From contig NZ_MUNZ01000144.1 of assembly GCF_002001205.1 (NCBI RefSeq), forward strand, positions 37,029 to 101,028: 64,000 bases of DNA, in the 5' to 3' direction. Positions 63,951 through 64,000 of this stretch are shown here, in pieces. Numbering within the stretch: position 1 is the stretch's first letter; the number at the start of each line of letters is the position of its first letter. The notes below the pieces were generated by a model. It did no database searches and had not been told where the DNA came from. It worked only from the letters and a program-made list of their open reading frames with translations. The stretch is from Hydrogenophaga sp. A37. GTDB lineage: Bacteria; Pseudomonadota; Gammaproteobacteria; Burkholderiales; Burkholderiaceae_C. The position numbers and the translations under genes are program-made.

Positions 63951-64000
63951 GAGCTTCACCGACGTCACATGGGCGCTAATGAACGCAGGCCCATAAAACC

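Overview
The window (about 64 kb, GC-rich) looks like chromosome from a betaproteobacterium of the Comamonadaceae, with Hydrogenophaga, Acidovorax or Polaromonas as the kind of relative I would expect. This rests on gene content, codon bias and the mix of TRAP and Liv-type uptake genes; no rRNA or other phylogenetic marker is present. No tRNA, rRNA, CRISPR array or transposase gene was seen.

Region 1 (1-9.5 kb) is mixed housekeeping and accessory DNA: the 3' part of a molybdenum hydroxylase large subunit, a GmrSD-like DUF262/DUF1524 protein in less GC-rich DNA, a YebC-family regulator overlapping a phospholipase D-type enzyme, a protein with an N-terminal Pro-Cys-Pro motif, a DUF3047 lipoprotein, an orphan flagellar-rod-like protein and an orphan PD-(D/E)XK-like protein.

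Region 2 (9.5-38.6 kb) is the main interest: a large catabolic neighbourhood that seems devoted to cyclic (alicyclic/aromatic) carboxylic acids. It holds three AroE-family dehydrogenases, a type II 3-dehydroquinate dehydratase, a Gfo/Idh oxidoreductase, an AP-endonuclease-2-type TIM-barrel protein (the fold of 3-dehydroshikimate dehydratase), two related FAD dehydrogenases of the ketosteroid-dehydrogenase/fumarate-reductase fold, two CoA-transferases of different families, a MaoC hydratase, an acyl-CoA dehydrogenase with Asp where Glu is usual, a ketopantoate-reductase-like enzyme, VOC and NIPSNAP proteins, a TRAP transporter, a complete Liv-type ABC transporter, and TetR, LysR and IclR regulators. 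Candidate operators are visible at the regulated promoters. The substrate is not proven; a quinate/shikimate-like or oxocyclohexanecarboxylate-like acid is my inference.

Region 3 (38.7-47 kb) has an EamA transporter, a kup potassium transporter behind a truncated KdpD-like kinase and KdpE-like regulator, a glutathione S-transferase, a 24-residue membrane peptide whose stop codon lies in the end of a MITE-like element, and a hydrolase fused to a glycine-zipper domain.

Region 4 (47-64 kb) is a stress and repair block: a 1236-residue hybrid sensor kinase, a large-subunit catalase behind three small proteins, a DUF2384 protein, a type II NADH dehydrogenase, Ku and LigD for non-homologous end joining, a PPOX-family stress protein, a PHB-depolymerase-like esterase and an AsmA-like protein with a hexanucleotide repeat at its 3' end and a perfect inverted repeat at its 5' end.

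At least four copies of a GC-rich intergenic repeat and two elements with terminal inverted repeats are scattered through the window.
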